From: Gonapodya prolifera JEL478
Lineage: Eukaryota > Monoblepharomycota > Monoblepharidomycetes > Monoblepharidales > Gonapodyaceae
DNA length: 64,000 bases
Direction: 5' to 3'
Assembly: GCA_001574975.1 (NCBI GenBank)
Contig: KQ965776.1
Span: 62,001 to 126,000, forward strand
The notes beneath the pieces are model-generated. The model searched no databases, had not been told where the DNA came from, and saw only the letters and a program-made list of their open reading frames with translations. Position 1 is the first letter of the stretch. Each line of letters opens with the position of its first letter. Positions 42,689-53,489 of this stretch are shown here, in pieces. Position numbers and translations under genes: made by a program.

Positions 42689-44900
42689 CTACGACGACGA
42701 CGCCGGCGGCTCCTCGTGCTCCTCCAGCCCGCTGACCACCTCCCACGAGCCAATCTTCCCTCCCGCATCATAGCTCCCATTCCCATCTGTTTCGAACGCC
42801 TCCATGCTCACGTCTTCGTCGTACACCTTGGGCACAGCGACGCCCTCCTCCCCATGGCTCTCGTTGGCGCCACCGAAAGCGTCCTGTGAAATCCACTCAG
42901 CGTCTGTTTGGGACCCTTCGACCAGATCAACCAGACCCCATTCCGAACCGGCCGTATCGTCCGCAACAGTTGTGCCCGAATTGGCGAGACCGTACCCCCC
43001 ATCCGCCAACCCTTCCTGCGATTGATGGGGATACGTTTCCTCCACGTCGACGTGAGAGCTATCTTGGGGTTCTCGAGTCGGCGTGAGAGGATTTGACGGC
43101 AGTGCCGGTGGAGAAGATTCATCGATGGCAAGAGGGACAGAGTCGAGGACGTTGCACTCGGGTTCTTGATGATTAAGAGATTCCACATGATGATCAACCG
43201 CATTTGGTCCGCCATCCACGTCCACCGAGACATGTTCCTCATCCTTGTGCAAATTCTGCGCATCAGTGCCCAATCCTGCACCTGCACTCTCTTCCCGCAT
43301 GTCCATCGCCTTCTCTGCGTCAAGAGCAACGTGCGTTCCAGCTTCACCTCCCTCTCCACCCTCTTCGTTCTTCCGCTCCTCCTCCTCCTCCTCCTCCTCC
43401 TCCTCTCTTCTTGTCGCACCCTCCCTCGCCTCTTTCTCCGCCTTCTCCGCCTCCTCCTTTGCCACCCGCTCGGCCTCCTCCCGCTCCCTCTGTCTCTCCT
43501 TCCTCTCATCCGCCCAGGTCGACCACTCCTTCCGCGCCACCTGCCGTCGCCTCTTCCACGTGTCACCGGGGGCGACAGAGGCTGGAACGACACCGCCAGC
43601 CGACGGGTCTCCGACGTCGTACGCTCGCTCGTAGTTTGCGAAGCTGTGCACGGAGGGGAGAAGTTCGGCCGAACGCGTAAGAAGGCGAGAAAGGGCGGTG
43701 CGGGATTGTTCGACATAAAGAGCGCGGAGTTGGGCGGGTGTGAGTGCGGGACGGAGTTGAAGCTAGGGGATTGAAATGCGGGCAATTGTGAGAACAAGCA
43801 ACGTGTAAATCCCCGCCCTCGTTTCAAAGAGAATTAATTTTCCTCCAAATGTTCCCCCGTCGAGCCAGCTTTCGGCAAATAACGTCGCCCAAGGCGTTGG
43901 CCAAACGGGACGAGACAAACTCACAGGGGTGAAGCGGAAAGTATATGGCAAAGGGAACCGTGGCATCCACGTCGGTATATTCTGGGGTCGTTTGGGAGAG
44001 GGTCCTGTATCCCCTGGTTTCAGAAGTGGATGCCGCCGGTAGAGAAACTCTGGGGAGACCTTGGTTCGTTTGGGGGTTTGTGTGGGTGCGACGGGCGGTC
44101 GGGTAAGCTGCTCGACAGAGAGGTGGGCCGTGAGTTCGGCGTACGAGTGGAGAGCGGAGATGTCTATTCGAGCATCCGCGAGGAGGTTTCGAACGTCCAG
44201 AAAGTTTGGCCTGAGCCGACCTGCCAAGTCCAGGTACGAGCGGAGGACACGGAGCAAGTCCAAAAAGTCTGTGGAAGAAGAAAAGTGGATCGTTTAGGAT
44301 GAGGCGCTTTCGAACATCAAGCCATTCATCCACGAAAATCGATCGTGAAGTGAAACTGGAATTCCGTCGTGACTAGTCTGTAACGTCCCAACATCGCGAG
44401 AGCTCCAAATCTATCATTCCGCCGCAGTCTTTCGCGCGCCGAATACCGAGAAACAAACACAGTACGGGTACTGATTACTGACACATATCAAACGTCTCAG
44501 TGAGAACACTGAGAGCTGCTGGCTGAACATGAGATACTTCTGTGACTTTTGTGAGAACTCTAGCGACTGCATGAGCGCGTGCCGTCTTATCCACTGGCCA
44601 TCCGCCCGGTTTCCGTTGCTGTTCCAGTAGTATTGAATGCTGTTCGTCTGGTAGCAGGTCGAATGGGATTGGAAACGACGGAGACTGTCCAATTTCATCG
44701 AAATCATCGCCTGTTAACCCAGATTCTGATACGGACGCCGATCGGGAGTATGTTGAACTTTGTGATGATATAATGGTTGGAGAGAGTGGAGCCCCATCAA
44801 CGCCATCAGGCACCGGCGTCACAGATCGCGGCGAAGGTGGAGCTTCTGGGGAGGGATTGGCGATCGCAGGTTTTGGGGCCGTGAAAAACACCTTCATCAT
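42689..44900 (-). CDS. TAF8: TFIID subunit TAF8
   Basis: TAF8 pairs with TAF10 through a histone fold and anchors TAF2 in TFIID. The first exon starts MMKVFFTAPKPAIANPSPEA with a Ser/Pro-rich head and ends in the first histone-fold helix (AHAVARVLTKVTEVSHVQPA, then ALSVLTETFDMC). Two introns later the fold continues FLDLLRVLRSYLDLAGRLRP, NFLDVRNLLADARID. After a linker the TAF8 C-terminal signature appears: NIPTWMPRFPLPYTFRFTPV (family: IPxxLPPFPxxHTYxxTP). The rest is a long Glu-rich region with a run of ten Glu coded by a (CTC)n microsatellite and an acidic tail ending EEPPASSS. The exons joining the two halves of the histone fold (about 44290-44480) are inferred. Confidence 0.7.
43376..43406. 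repeat. (CTC)n trinucleotide microsatellite in TAF8
   Basis: About ten CTC/TCC triplets in a row, read on the - strand as consecutive Glu codons (GAG). It is likely to vary in length between strains. Confidence 0.9.
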
Positions 44901-45016
44901 TGCATTATTGGGGTTGCCAAACTACAAATTCAAAACGTTTCTGTAACAACATGATTTTCAACAACATCGTACACAAAGCAATTAAACGTATAATATTGCA
45001 CTGTTCTGGTATGGGT

Positions 45017-47238
45017 TCAGTACACCGTTCCAGTCACGTTCACTCTCACCGGTGGCATGCGCCCTCTACCAACAATGCGATCATCCAATTCCATCATCAG
45101 TGCAAACATTTCGCAGTGCGCATCTGTCCATCTCAAACCGTTTCTCCCGAGATCACGCGCCCGCTCGACAATTTTCTGGGCCTCGTCTGGATTCTCTTCA
45201 GCCCATTGAATTGCGCCGAGCAAATCGGACCAGTCAGTCTTCACCGGAATGTAGTGTACATATGGAACAGCCCACACGTCGAGCCAGTCCACAAACGCAC
45301 GAACTCGCAATATCAGCGACTTCGCCTCCCGAAAGAATGTGTAGAGTCTTGCAGAGAAGGAATTGCCATCCACGTCAATAAGATAGCGATAGCCCAGCTG
45401 CTGCCACAGGGGCACGAATACTCCGTCTTCAGGCTTGCCAAAGTACTTTTGGAGCTCTCCGCTTGCAAACATATATGCATACAGATGTGCGTCAACTTTG
45501 GGTTGGCACGTCTTGTTCCAAGGTGGGCCGCCCTCTCCACATTCCTGACGGTGCAAATCGTGAGAAATCTTCGCAAGCCGTAGTCGATGATGGCGATTCC
45601 ACGTCGAAGGATCGTCCCTGCTAATACCACCGGTCGACGAGCCCCGCCACAAAGCGACAGGCGTTTTGATAAGCCACGGCAAATCAGCACCTTTGACAGT
45701 AAGGTCTGGTCCCACTTTATCCACAGCGCTTTCAGCGGCGTACCAGGTCTTCATTAAATGGCTCATTAACGACAGGAAACTTGCTCTATCCAAAGATAAA
45801 AGTAACCCACTGGAAAAGGAATGTCGGCGTGACAGCCTGGAACGATCCCTGGCGAGAAAATGGGCAACACTTCTTTTCCATATCTTTCTTCACTCGGCCA
45901 GAAAAAAAAATTATGATACTTTGTCATAGAGGGTGGCACGGTCATGTCGAAGGGGTTGTGAAGGTCCATTTCGCGAAGACGTGTGAAATTGAAGGATGTG
46001 TTCGACGGGTCTGGGTTGGTTGGAAGCAATTGGGGTGTCTCGGGTCCCGTGTAGTTAAGAACATGGGAAGGAATATTGTCTCCGTAGACACATTGAACTC
46101 CAGGGATTTTGATCCGGGGCCAGTCGAGCTCGTTTACCTGGGCATGACACGTTGCATACCTCTGTGCATTGACAGATAAAATGATAACTCACCGGCACAC
46201 GGAAGTTTTTGGGAAACCATTTTGCAAAAGGCTTCATTAGATTTGCCCATCTTAATGAATGGCGAGGTGCGACGTTAGCCCCTCATCGGACTGTAACCCC
46301 CCGTTGCCACACACCGGCGATCGTCGCCACCGCCCACCGTATATGTTCTTCTCCCATTTTGACGGCATCCTGTACAATGTACTCCGGGTGCTCCAGTGGA
46401 TTCCCGGCTTTGTCGCACCAACAGTCATCGGCGGTGCTCTCATCGCCTTTGAGTGGGCCAATAACCACCGTGATAATTCGCTCCAGATTGCTCGCCTTCT
46501 CGAGCATCTCAAGGGTGATATTTTTGGGTAAATTCTTGAAGTATTGGTTGAAATGCGCGTGGCCCAGTACGTTGCACTTGTTCTCCACTGCGAAGTGGTA
46601 AAATGGCTTGTACAACCGAGGGGGAGGACGACCTTGAGTGTGTTGGTAATACGCGCGCGCTTCCTCGTAGGTGGGCACGTCTGTTGACCGCGCAGGGAAA
46701 CGAACCGCCTTGTGAACATAAGGAACGTGCTTTATATCGAGAACAAAGTGGTCGGGCGACGGTGTGGTGGCAGCGGTCGTTGCAGATACTTTTGTTGATG
46801 TCATATGCAGCCTACTGGTGGTCGCAGTCATGGAAGACGAGGTTATTTGGCGTGCAGTGGGGATGCCAGCTATAGTGCTCGATCGTTGCGGTACTGTTTT
46901 CGACCGTCTGACGGTTGATTTGGTGGGCCTATTTGTCGACTTCTCTTCTTTCAATTCATACTTCTTGGATATATCGAAGAAGTCGCGAAATTCCCCTGGG
47001 ATCACAAACTGCAGTGAAGCAAGCACTCCCGAACATCTTCTTAGCATCAGTATCACTCACGCGGTATCCCATCCTTACTCTCCCAAGCCTCATCGGCTCT
47101 CCTAGTAAACGTCCAAATGGTTGGGTTTCCATCTTCTCTCGGTGGTCGTCTGGTGAGGAGGACCGCACCGACAACGATCGTTAATGTCCCGATGAGTATG
47201 AAAATGCGACGTGAGAAGGGGAGAGGTCGGAAGGGCAT
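45017..47238 (-). CDS. GT90 (CAP10 family) glycosyltransferase, type II membrane protein
   Basis: CAP10-domain proteins include Cryptococcus xylosyltransferases and animal POGLUT. The start MPFRPLPFSRRIFILIGTLT gives an N-terminal anchor (ILIGTLTIVVGAVLL) followed by a stem. After the first intron come FVIPGEFRDFFDISKKYEL and a Ser/Thr-rich stem. Next is a lumenal part with VPTYEEARAYYQHTQGRPPP, YKPFYHFAVENKC and EHPEYIVQDAVKMG. The CAP10 core has VPPSMTKYHNFFFWPSEERY, IFSPGIVPGCHADIPFPVGY and KTPVALWRGSSTGG. It ends HLYAYMFASGELQKYF, GYRYLIDVDGNSFSARLYTF, KSLILRVRAF and VKTDWSDLLGAIQWAEENPD. WRGSSTGG and the DxDG-SfS-R motif are the family's substrate-binding marks. The acceptor or donor sugar cannot be fixed; xylose is plausible given UXS in the window. 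Confidence 0.88.
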
Positions 47239-47472
47239 CGAAATGGGATATCAGGGTGGGTAACCAGCTTGGACTGCTTGCCAATATGTAAAAACTCCGG
47301 GTGAGGGAGAGTTCTTATCGCTGCTGCCACCAGGCAGCAACCCTAAACTTTTGCCCACCAACAAAAGTACCAGTCGAGGCGATTATTTGTGAGCGTTATT
47401 TACAAGACATTTCTCGAACTATGGTAATGCGTCTTCCGATTCGAACTGAAATCGAGATCCATGTCGCATCAA

Positions 47473-47986
47473 TCATCGCGCCTCAAATTGTACCACTGGT
47501 GTCACAAGCATGCAGCTCTGTTAGTGGTTCAACGGTAAGTAAAACTTCTGTGAATCGGCTCACTTCGCTTCGTCCGCTTCTTGTACATGATCCTGTCCAC
47601 CCAAGAGTGAAGATTTTTAAATATGAGAAAAGGCAACTTCCACTTTGTCACCACACTTCCTTTACCTGTACCCGCAGTTGGTGCAGCGAATGGGTTCTTT
47701 AGGTTTCAGCTCATTATCGGCACCTTCAAAGGTTGCAAGCACCATCGAAGGCAGGAGAGGCCAGCACGAGCAAGAGACAGAGGATTAAGAGTCTGGCATT
47801 CAGTAGTAGAGCTATTGGAAACTTACCACATTCTGTCGGTGCGGTAGCAGCCCGGCAAAGAAATATTCCACGAGTTCAACAGAAGACCTTCAGCACTCCA
47901 GATGAGATAGGTAGCAAGTAAGAACGCCCACCACCACAAACGTAGAGAATCGGCTCATTCTGCGGTCTGCGAGTGCCGTGGTCCAT
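47473..47986 (-). CDS. RPB12: RNA polymerase I/II/III shared subunit RPB12 (RPABC4), with a 6-nt microexon
   Basis: Zinc-ribbon subunit shared by all three nuclear polymerases. I read five exons: 47932-47986, 47827-47832 (six bases, AATGTG on the coding strand), 47666-47723, 47564-47592 and 47473-47495. The introns are 99, 103, 73 and 68 nt with GT..AG ends. The 171-nt coding sequence gives 56 residues: MDHGTRRPQNEPILYVCG, then ECGADNELKPKEPI, then RCTNCGYRIMYKKRTKRM and VQFEAR. Both CxxC pairs (CGEC and CTNC) and the invariant YRIMYKKRTKRxxQFEAR end are restored exactly. Omitting the microexon loses the second zinc Cys and the frame. The conserved ends and phases make the model strong. Its start is 181 bp from the divergent ferrochelatase start. 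Confidence 0.9.
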
Positions 47987-48167
47987 GCTGGGATTCGCAA
48001 CAGGTTTTTGTAACGAGAAGACTGAGGTGACCGCAGCAACTCCATTAAACGAGAGAGCATGAGCACTGGACGTGGAATTGTGAAATCGCTCGCTCGATCG
48101 ATGGGTGAGTCTTCACTGCTCTTCACGTTTCCGTACCAATCGCTCCCATTGACATGGGCCTGTCCAA
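47987..48167. promoter_or_regulatory. Bidirectional promoter region, RPB12 / ferrochelatase
   Basis: 181 bp separate the two divergent start codons. The region must hold the 5' UTRs and core promoters of both genes. It is not AT-rich. I see no TATA box, which is usual for housekeeping fungal genes. Confidence 0.6.
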
Positions 48168-49671
48168 ATGATGCCCTGGACATTAGCAACCGCCGCTTCC
48201 TCGCAAAACGCTTCAAGATCGTATGTATCATGTTGATGTCTGCCTACGCCGTGCACGTGTGCACATTTTAAACGTTCGACACTTAAATCGTTGGCATTCC
48301 CGATCCATTGTCACATTCTCAACGTCACACCCTCCCACTCGCGAGCCAGGCCTACGGCCATCGTCCTTCTCAACATGGGAGGTCCTCCTACCCTTCAAGA
48401 TGTCGGACCTTTCCTCCACAATCTTTTCTCCGACAAGGACCTTATCCCTCTGCCATTTCAAAGCCGTCTTGCACCATGGATAGCAAGGAGGCGTACCCCA
48501 AAGGTGACAGACCAGTACGCAAAGATTGGAGGTGGGAGCCCCATCGGAAGTTGGACAGACAAGCAGGGTCAGGCCATGGTAAAAGTGCTGGATGAGATAA
48601 GCCCAGAGACAGGTGAGTGATAGTTGGAAGCGCAGCTGTCTCGTAGTTCTCTCTAAAGCAAGCAATCACTTGGCGACAAAATATCCCTACACAATTTGCA
48701 ACGTTAGCGCCTCACCGCCATTACATCGCATTTCGCTACGCACCGCCCCTCACCGAGACCGCTTTGGACAAGATTTTTCAGGACGGAGTGAAGCGCGCAG
48801 TTGCTTTCACACAATATCCTCAGTGGTCGTGCTCTACCACAGGCTCGAGTTTAAATGATCTTGTTAAGCAACTGAAGCAGCGGGATCCGGAAGGAAAAGT
48901 GGAATGGAGCGTGATAGACCGTTGGCCGACACACGCAGGCCTTATTGAGGTGAGCCCTGATAATGGCAAGGTCACCGCTAGGGTGAAATTCATAACCGAT
49001 CCCAGGCCTTTGCGGATCGTATACGAACCCGCCTCAACTCATACCCTGCAGAGGTCCGCGACCGAGTTGTCATTCTGTTTTCGGCTCACTCTCTTCCGCT
49101 TTCGGTAGTCTCCCGAGGAGACCCTTACACGACTGAAGTTGCTGCAACAGTTTACGCCGTCATGGAAAAAATCGGACACACAAACCCATACCGCCTCGCC
49201 TGGCAGTCCAAAGTTGGCCCATCCCAGTGGCTGACACCTGATACTCAGAGCACGATCGAAGCCCTTGGCAAAGCTGGGCACAAGGAGGTCATGCTTGTAC
49301 CGATTGCGTTCACCTCGGACCACATCGAGACTCTGTACGAACTGGATCTAGAGTATGGTCATCTCGCGAAAGAGGTATGATGCGCTATACGAACTGAAAT
49401 CTCCGCTTCTGAACCATAATACTGACAACAATCTCCATTCATTTCAACTCGTGTTTATGTCTTCAAGGTTGGCATAACCAACCTCACTAGAGTGGAGTCT
49501 CTCAATGACTCACCTATATTCACTCGTGCGATGGCGGATATTGTTGCGTCGCACCTACGTGATGGAGTGATTGCCAGCAAACAGTTCGAACTGCGATGCC
49601 CAGGCTGCGTGAATGAAAAATGTGGTCAAACGAAGGAGTATTTTGTTGGTAAATCTAACGTGCATCTGTAA
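48168..49671 (+). CDS. HEM15: Ferrochelatase (protohaem ferro-lyase), mitochondrial
   Basis: Last enzyme of haem synthesis; inserts Fe2+ into protoporphyrin IX at the inner mitochondrial membrane. A short leader ([18 protein letters not shown]) is joined by a 129-nt intron (48221-48349) to [20 protein letters not shown]. Conserved blocks follow: [61 protein letters not shown] and [18 protein letters not shown] with the catalytic His. Then come [19 protein letters not shown] and [19 protein letters not shown] with the catalytic Glu. The C-terminus has [20 protein letters not shown], with the Cys cluster that binds a 2Fe-2S centre in S. pombe and animal enzymes. A start at 48168 was chosen because only that frame joins correctly to the next exon. 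Confidence 0.92.
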
Positions 49672-49758
49672 ATGAGACAATTAAATTGGTCGGATTCATC
49701 GAATGTGCCAACCATTTCGAAAGCACTCATAAGCGACCTCACCAAACCATTTCGCTCC

Positions 49759-52700
49759 ATGGAGGAATCCACAGCTCCAGAAAATGCATCAGGGAGGTTA
49801 GATAATCGTCCTGTCGAAAACAATTCAGAGGATCCCCCTCCATCGCCATCCCCTTCCGCTACCAACTTCCAGATTCGTACACTTGATACCACGATCGAAG
49901 TATCCCTTCCAACACGGGCCCCAAGAATCTCTGACCTCCGCTCTGCGATTGAACGATCTCCTCTTGGTATTCCCGCTTCAGATCAACGCCTGATATTTCG
50001 CGGTCGACCAGTGGAAAATTCCACCAACGGAGACGATGAAACGGACCCCCTACTTTCCACTTTCGGCATTGAAGAAGGCATGGTGATTCATTGCGTACGG
50101 CGCCTGCCAGGAGCCGGTGTCCGTGGCTCCCATGCAACCCAGTCGTCTCCGACTCGCCCACCGCAACGACCAGGTTCGGCTCCAGCTGCACAGGTGCCCA
50201 TTCCTGGTGCCCCGCAAGCTTCTGTGGCGGTCACAACAGGAAATGGCACTTTACCAGGAGGGCAGAACTATCGAGTCGTACAAATCGCGGCGGACATCCA
50301 GACGGGCACTCAGGATGTGGGCAATGTGAGCACCTGTGTGCATCAACTGTGTATTGCTACGCTCACTTCAGTCATGGTGGTCTTTACTCCCGAAATGGGT
50401 GTGATTCATCTTCCCAGTTTGTTCAAGGAATTTTGGGAGGTCTCAACCAAGCCGTGCAGTCACAAGGAGGAACCGGCAATGTGGGTCTCTGCAAGAATCA
50501 AAAGAAAATGGACTGACTTCATTCGGGACCTTTAGGTTGCTGGTAACCCCCAACAACTTGCTGCGATGCTGGGTGTCGCTCAACCAGTTCCTGTTAGAGA
50601 AGGGACAACCGATTTAGACACGCGATTAACACGCGCTTGGGTGCATGCTCGGAATGCTCGACGTTTCTTTGAACTCGACACTGATGTTGAACTGAGTAAG
50701 TTCATTTAGGAGGGTGAAAACGATTTCTCTTCACCTCACACGGTTATGCTCTTATAGCTACTGCCAATCTTCACTTGGAGCCAGCGCTTCACCCCATCGA
50801 TTCCACGCGTCGCCTTGTGCGAGCTCTCGGGACAACCGACACAGCTCGAGTGGCCAGTGTAATGCAGGAAATCGGTCGAGTCACAGAAGAAGCTGGACGA
50901 CGAATCGCTGAAGCCGGCAGAGTAGCTGGTACTGACCAGAACAGTGGAGTAAGTGCAACGCTTGGCACGTCACATGATTCGGCCTCAGTTACCTGTCCGC
51001 CTGCAGCGCCGCGCAGTCACCCTCGCCGTCAACCTTCTTTACCGTCTATCTCTCGCGCAGAATATTCTATTTCCAGCTGTGTCTCAAGTTTTTCTGGCGG
51101 GTGAGCCTCCTCTAGGAACCACACTCGTAGGTCCTTCAGCCAATGACGAACAGCAGAGGAGACTACGAGAAGTTGTTGAAAATGCGATGAGGGATGCAGC
51201 AAGAGACGCAGGGACCGAAAGCGGTCGTGACGCACAAGATACGGGAGGAGATGATCATCAGAGCTCCACACCTGCTACAAATGCTACCCCCTTGAGTTCC
51301 GTTGATGTGACACACAGCCCTGGCGTCGATGTGTTGTCGAGCTCTCCAACCACCGTGGAAGGCGTTCACATTGAAATTCAGCAAGAACTTCGTACCGACA
51401 TCACGACACCGCAAAGCTCAGGTACTGAAATTGGAAACACTCCCGTTCCGCAACTGCCTGGCGTTGCTGCTACTTCTTCACTCCTAAACAATGTGCCTTC
51501 GCAGAGAACCACAAGCGCGGGAACAGCAACAATGTCTGCGCTTGTTCCAAATATTGCTGGCATTGTGCAGACAATGGGGCCATTGCTTCAAGATATCCAA
51601 ATCGTTTCCTCGAGTATCCCTTTGCTGCAAGGGCGGCAGTCAACTCAAGGGACTGCTCCAAGCACCGGTGATATTTCTTTTTCGAGTGCCCATAATCCGG
51701 CTCAAGCATCTCTGGCGGGACCTGTGCATCCACCGTCATCTGCGCAGCCACCTGTTGCGACTGGTGGTCCGTCAAACCTTCCACCAGGTATGCCCCCGGG
51801 GCTCGCACCTCTCTTTCAGGGGTTATTCGGTCCACTTCCGCAATCACTATCTCCGAGAGCGTCGGCGCAACCGCCAGCGGATCAGCCAAGCGTGCCTCCA
51901 GGAATTGTGCCAGACCCAAACGTGAATGGGGCGCAACAAACAGCGAGAAGGTCAGCGACTCCATCAAACACTTCAAGCGCGTCGCAGACGTCGTGGGACA
52001 TGGGAAGAGTGGGGACATTGTTTGCTGTGGGTTTTTTATGTTTGCTGACATGTACATGTTTAACTTGCTTTCCTCTTTTTGACAAAGTCATTGTTCCATA
52101 TGCTCGGACGTCGTAGATCCGAAGGAGTGTCCCCACATCTTAGCGATGTGCTTCCTCCATTGCCGGTCGCTTCGCCTTCCACTTTTGCCCATCTGTTCAA
52201 CCTTTTGGCGCCGATTCTAACCTTGAAACAACTCCGACGACTCGCGGAAGGCCACGCGACACCATTCAAAGACATACTTCCAACTGCGGAGGCGTGGGCA
52301 CGCAGAGATTGTCTTGGCGGACTCGAGGTTACAGAGAGGAATGTCGACTCCGCTGCTGATCGTCTTGCGACCGAATTACTGTCGTGGATTGATGTTGATT
52401 CGCGTCTAGCCGTCGCAGATGCACCAGAGGCTCTGAGTTCAACATTGAAAAATGTCCTGAGGGACTACATGCGTCGATTTCTCTTCATGGTCCTTGCCGT
52501 AAGGCCTGGGGCAGCCTCAGAGTTTGCGCCAGCTTTTTCTCGCGATATCGTGCTTTTGTGCAAGGTATGTGGTCTTCAACTATGTACATCATTATTTGGT
52601 GACACATAGAGATGCGGTTTGGGCAGGACTTACTGGCGAGCGTCCGTGCCAAAACACTTTCGGCTTGTGATGGGAACAAATCGCTCGCATATGGAATTTG

Positions 52701-53070
52701 GTCCTCATTGCTCGACAGTGCAGCACGCAAGGTTTTCTCCTACTTTCGCATGATTGTTGAAGCCCAAGAAACCGCCGAGTTGTTTGTCGGCGAGACTGTG
52801 CAAGCCATGTTTGGGTCTCCCCCCGAAAACTTTTCCCTTCCGCTCACTTCACGCGCCACTCTGTCAGCCATCTTAAATGATGGGGACAACGAACGAAGAT
52901 CAACAGACGCAGCCCCTGCAATACCAGTCATCAACGAGGAGCTTTTTGCCTCGATGCTCAGGGATGCAATGGAGGAAGTTGGGAGCGGGGCTCCAAGCAG
53001 TGATGAGTTGATTGTTAATGCCTTGAGTGCCGGCTTGGGTGGGTGGTCTACAATAAACGATCGTTGTTGA
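49759..53070 (+). CDS. BAG6/Scythe-like protein with N-terminal ubiquitin-like domain
   Basis: After MEESTAPENASGRLDNRPVE comes a ubiquitin-like domain at about residues 35-115 (FQIRTLDTTIEVSLPTRAP, RISDLRSAIERS, QRLIFRGRPVE, LSTFGIEEGMVIHCVRR). The rest is Pro/Ser/Gln-rich with short helical parts: QQLAAMLGVAQPVPVREG, STRRLVRALGTTDTARVASV and LVPNIAGIVQTMGPLLQDIQ. A C-terminal region reads SLFHMLGRRRSEGVSPHLSD, FNLLAPILTLKQLRRLAEG and AFSRDIVLLCK. The last exon holds NEELFASMLRDAMEEVGSG, similar in style to the BAG6 tail. UBL plus DUF3538-like regions suggest a chaperone holdase of the GET/quality-control system. An in-frame ATG at 49672, directly after the ferrochelatase stop, is less likely; the chosen ATG sits in CTCCATGG. 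Confidence 0.6.
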
Positions 53071-53489
53071 TGCAGTTCTCATCTAAAATCTTTTGCTCCA
53101 GGACGTCACTTTTTGCAGCAGTATGAAATGGACACAAGTGCATCTCTCCAGAGCAACAGTGCTGGCGACACTTGACACAACAAAAATACAGCAAAATATC
53201 TCCATTCACTGTACATAATCACACTGGTGCCAACGTTTTCAGTGCACCTGGCGACACACCCGGTGCTACTCGGATACACGAAGAGAGCGGAGCTTGCAAC
53301 GGTCGTTTTGCTCTGGAGATGACATGTTTCTGAGTTCCCATCGTCACCGCGACCAGGCATCGTTCTCCTGTTGCCATCCGAGGATTTCACCAACATGTAT
53401 TACACATGATACAACCTCGCAAACAAAAATAAAACATTTACACCACTTTGAATCCACACACCGAACCCTTCTCACGTCAAAAGACGCAC
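53071..53489. other. Convergent 3' spacer, about 420 bp
   Basis: This lies between the stops of the BAG6-like gene (+) and the dynein intermediate chain gene (-). It contains AT-rich runs (AAACAAAAATAAAACATTT at about 53421-53440) that may be polyadenylation signals. No gene was seen. Confidence 0.6.

Noticed and set aside
47890-48231. 113-codon open frame on the - strand across the RPB12/ferrochelatase promoter
   Set aside because: It overlaps the first RPB12 exon in another frame and the ferrochelatase leader. It has no family features and is explained by the RPB12 model.
49672-49758. In-frame ATG starting directly after the ferrochelatase stop as the BAG6-like start
   Set aside because: It would leave no 3' UTR for ferrochelatase, and the added residues have no family support. 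The ATG at 49759 has better context.
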